Below are positions 13,106 to 14,442 of a stretch of 14,442 nt of DNA, one piece after another. The position numbers were made by a program, and so were the translations under genes. Within the stretch, counting starts at the first letter, position 1; every line of letters begins with the position of its first letter. The notes under the pieces are model-generated. The model was not told where the DNA came from and searched no databases. It saw nothing but the letters and a program-made list of their open reading frames with translations. The stretch comes from an uncultured Arenimonas sp. (GTDB lineage Bacteria > Pseudomonadota > Gammaproteobacteria > Xanthomonadales > Xanthomonadaceae), in assembly GCA_946480565.1 (NCBI GenBank), contig CAMLKR010000048.1, forward strand, positions 1 through 14,442. The letters run 5' to 3'.

Positions 13106-13133
13106 GTTTTGGGATTTTTCAAAGGGCCGATCA

Positions 13134-14138
13134 ATGAAGCATTTCCTCAATACCCAGGACTGGACCCGGGCCGAACTGGACGCCGTGCTGGCCCAGGCCG
13201 CCGCGTTCAAGCGCAGCAAGGCCGGTGACCAGCTCAAGGGCAAGTCCATCGCCTTGGTCTTCTTCAACCCGTCGCTGCGCACCCGCACCAGCTTCGAGCT
13301 CGGCGCCTTCCAGCTGGGCGGCCATGCCGTGGTGCTGCAGCCCGGCAAGGACGCCTGGCCCATCGAGTTCGGCGTCGGCACGGTGATGGACGGCGAGGCC
13401 GAGGAGCACATCGCCGAGGTGGCCCGGGTGCTGTCGCGCTACGTGGACCTGGTGGCGGTGCGCGCCTTCCCGAAGTTCCAGGACTGGTCGGTGGACCGCG
13501 AGGACCGGGTGCTGCAGGCCTTCGCCAAGTACTCGACCGTGCCGGTGATCAACCTCGAGACCATCACCCACCCCTGCCAGGAGCTGGCGCATGCGCTGGC
13601 CCTGCAGGAGCACTTCAAGACCACCGACCTGCGCGGCAGGAAGTTCGTGCTGACCTGGACCTACCACCCCAAGCCGCTCAACACGGCGGTGGCCAACTCC
13701 GCGCTGACCATCGCCACCCGGCTGGGCATGGACGTGACCCTGCTGTGCCCGACGCCGGAGTACGCGCTGGACGAACGCTACCTGGGCTGGGCCCGCGACA
13801 ACGTCGCCGAGTCCGGCGGCAGCTTCCGCATCAGCCACGACATCACCGCGGCCTACACCGGCGCCGACGTCGTCTACGCCAAGAGCTGGGGCGCGATCCC
13901 GTATTTCGGCCGATGGGAGCAGGAGAAGCCCATCCGCGATGCGCACAGGCACTTCATCGTCGACGAAGCCAAGATGGCGCTCACGAACAACGGTGTCTTC
14001 AGCCACTGCCTTCCGCTTCGCCGCAACGTCAAGGCCACCGACGGCGTGATGGACGCGCCCTACTGCATCGCCATCGAGGAGGCCGAAAACCGCCTGCACG
14101 TGCAGAAGGCGGTGATGGCGGCGCTCGCGAATCAATAA
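13134..14138 (+). CDS. argF': N-acetylornithine carbamoyltransferase (ArgF')
   Basis: It transfers a carbamoyl group to N-acetyl-L-ornithine, giving N-acetylcitrulline, in the variant arginine pathway first found in Xanthomonas. The product is 334 residues and aligns, from memory, along its whole length with the X. campestris enzyme. Key features are the carbamoyl-phosphate loop NPSLRTRTSFE (45-55), W75-P76 in DAWPIEF, E90 (matching the Glu known to select acetyl- over succinyl-ornithine), HPCQE (146-150), TWTYHPKPLNTAVANS (174-189), HCLPLRRNVK (291-300) and K300, matching the lysine reported as carboxylated. The ATG at 13134 has AAAGGG seven bases ahead. The frame is open upstream to 12909, but the terminator and this ribosome-binding site exclude that. 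argG follows after 18 bases, so the two are co-transcribed. Confidence 0.96.
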   Translation: MKHFLNTQDWTRAELDAVLAQAAAFKRSKAGDQLKGKSIALVFFNPSLRTRTSFELGAFQLGGHAVVLQPGKDAWPIEFGVGTVMDGEAEEHIAEVARVLSRYVDLVAVRAFPKFQDWSVDREDRVLQAFAKYSTVPVINLETITHPCQELAHALALQEHFKTTDLRGRKFVLTWTYHPKPLNTAVANSALTIATRLGMDVTLLCPTPEYALDERYLGWARDNVAESGGSFRISHDITAAYTGADVVYAKSWGAIPYFGRWEQEKPIRDAHRHFIVDEAKMALTNNGVFSHCLPLRRNVKATDGVMDAPYCIAIEEAENRLHVQKAVMAALANQ

Positions 14139-14156
14139 TCACAGGACCTTCCCCAG

Positions 14157-14442
14157 ATGACCGACAAGAAAGACATCGTCCTCGCCTTCTCCGGCGGCCT
14201 CGACACCAGCTTCTGCATCCCGTGGCTGCAGGAGCGCGGCTTGGCCGTGCACACGGTGTTCGCCGACACCGGCGGCGTGGACGCCGACGAGCGGGCCTAC
14301 ATCGAGCAGCGCGCCGCCGAACTCGGCGCCGCCAGCCACGTCACCGTGGACGGCGGGCCGGCGATCTGGGACGGTTTCGTCAAGCCTTTCGTGATGGCGG
14401 GCGAGGGTTACCAGGGCCAGTACCCGCTGCTGGTGTCCGACC
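14157..14442 (+). CDS. argG: Argininosuccinate synthase (3'-truncated by window end)
   Basis: The first 95 codons of an ATP-dependent ligase that joins citrulline and aspartate into argininosuccinate. The PP-loop SGGLDTS is at residues 12-18, followed by [21 protein letters not shown] and [14 protein letters not shown], which match the xanthomonad ArgG type. AGGA lies ten bases before ATG 14157. It starts 18 bases after argF' and continues past the window; in xanthomonads further arginine genes usually follow. The deacetylation that converts N-acetylcitrulline to citrulline, needed before this step, must be encoded elsewhere. Confidence 0.95.
   Translation, partial: MTDKKDIVLAFSGGLDTSFCIPWLQERGLAVHTVFADTGGVDADERAYIEQRAAELGAASHVTVDGGPAIWDGFVKPFVMAGEGYQGQYPLLVSD

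Noticed and set aside
13106..13133. ArgR operator or promoter immediately before argF'
   Set aside because: No TGNAT...ATNCA-type palindrome is seen, and 28 bases cannot hold a -35, a -10 and a start site ahead of the ribosome-binding site.

Overview
The window is very GC-rich, protein-dense bacterial DNA with short or overlapping gene junctions. The best taxonomic fit is a member of the Xanthomonadaceae (Lysobacter / Luteimonas / Pseudoxanthomonas type). The main evidence is an N-acetylornithine carbamoyltransferase (ArgF') followed directly by argG, a hallmark of xanthomonad arginine synthesis. A DksA with a long Lys/Ala/Pro tail and the mtaD-ubiG-mupP order also fit a gammaproteobacterium of this group. 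Genus-level placement is inference.

Layout. (1) Positions 1-2933, + strand: the end of mtaD, then ubiG, a MupP-type phosphatase and a degenerate squalene/phytoene-synthase-like gene, all joined by 1-4 base overlaps. (2) folE2 (3034-4008, +) meets a minus-strand operon tail-to-tail with no spacer. (3) Minus operon 6388->4009: yidD, pyrC, M23 peptidase, joined by ATGA overlaps. (4) A divergent promoter region (6420-6468) serves yidD on one side and a DksA-family gene (6490-7383, +) on the other. (5) A bidirectional terminator at 7404-7437 closes dksA and a second minus cluster (12160->7441): cysS, sufE-like, DUF885 metallopeptidase, HipA-like kinase, DUF3037. (6) A periplasmic glycine-zipper protein (12341-12907, +). 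(7) A 226-base region that looks like a leader-peptide attenuator, then argF' and the start of argG.

How the genes work together. The left block covers methylthioadenosine/SAH handling, ubiquinone methylation and peptidoglycan amino-sugar recycling. The centre holds folate/pterin entry (FolE2), pyrimidine synthesis (PyrC), envelope functions (YidD, M23) and stringent-response transcription control (DksA). FolE2, this PyrC subtype and a Cys-poor DksA are all types known elsewhere as zinc-sparing paralogues, which is a notable coincidence. The right block is arginine synthesis.

Most interesting items: a probable arginine-responsive attenuator ahead of argF' (12909-13133); the overlapping HipA-like kinase/DUF3037 pair (7441-8578), whose function I do not know; and the zinc-finger-less DksA with a histone-H1-like tail. 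No rRNA, tRNA, CRISPR array, insertion sequence or phage gene was seen, and no gene-free stretch exceeds 300 bases. All calls come from reading the sequence; no database search was run.
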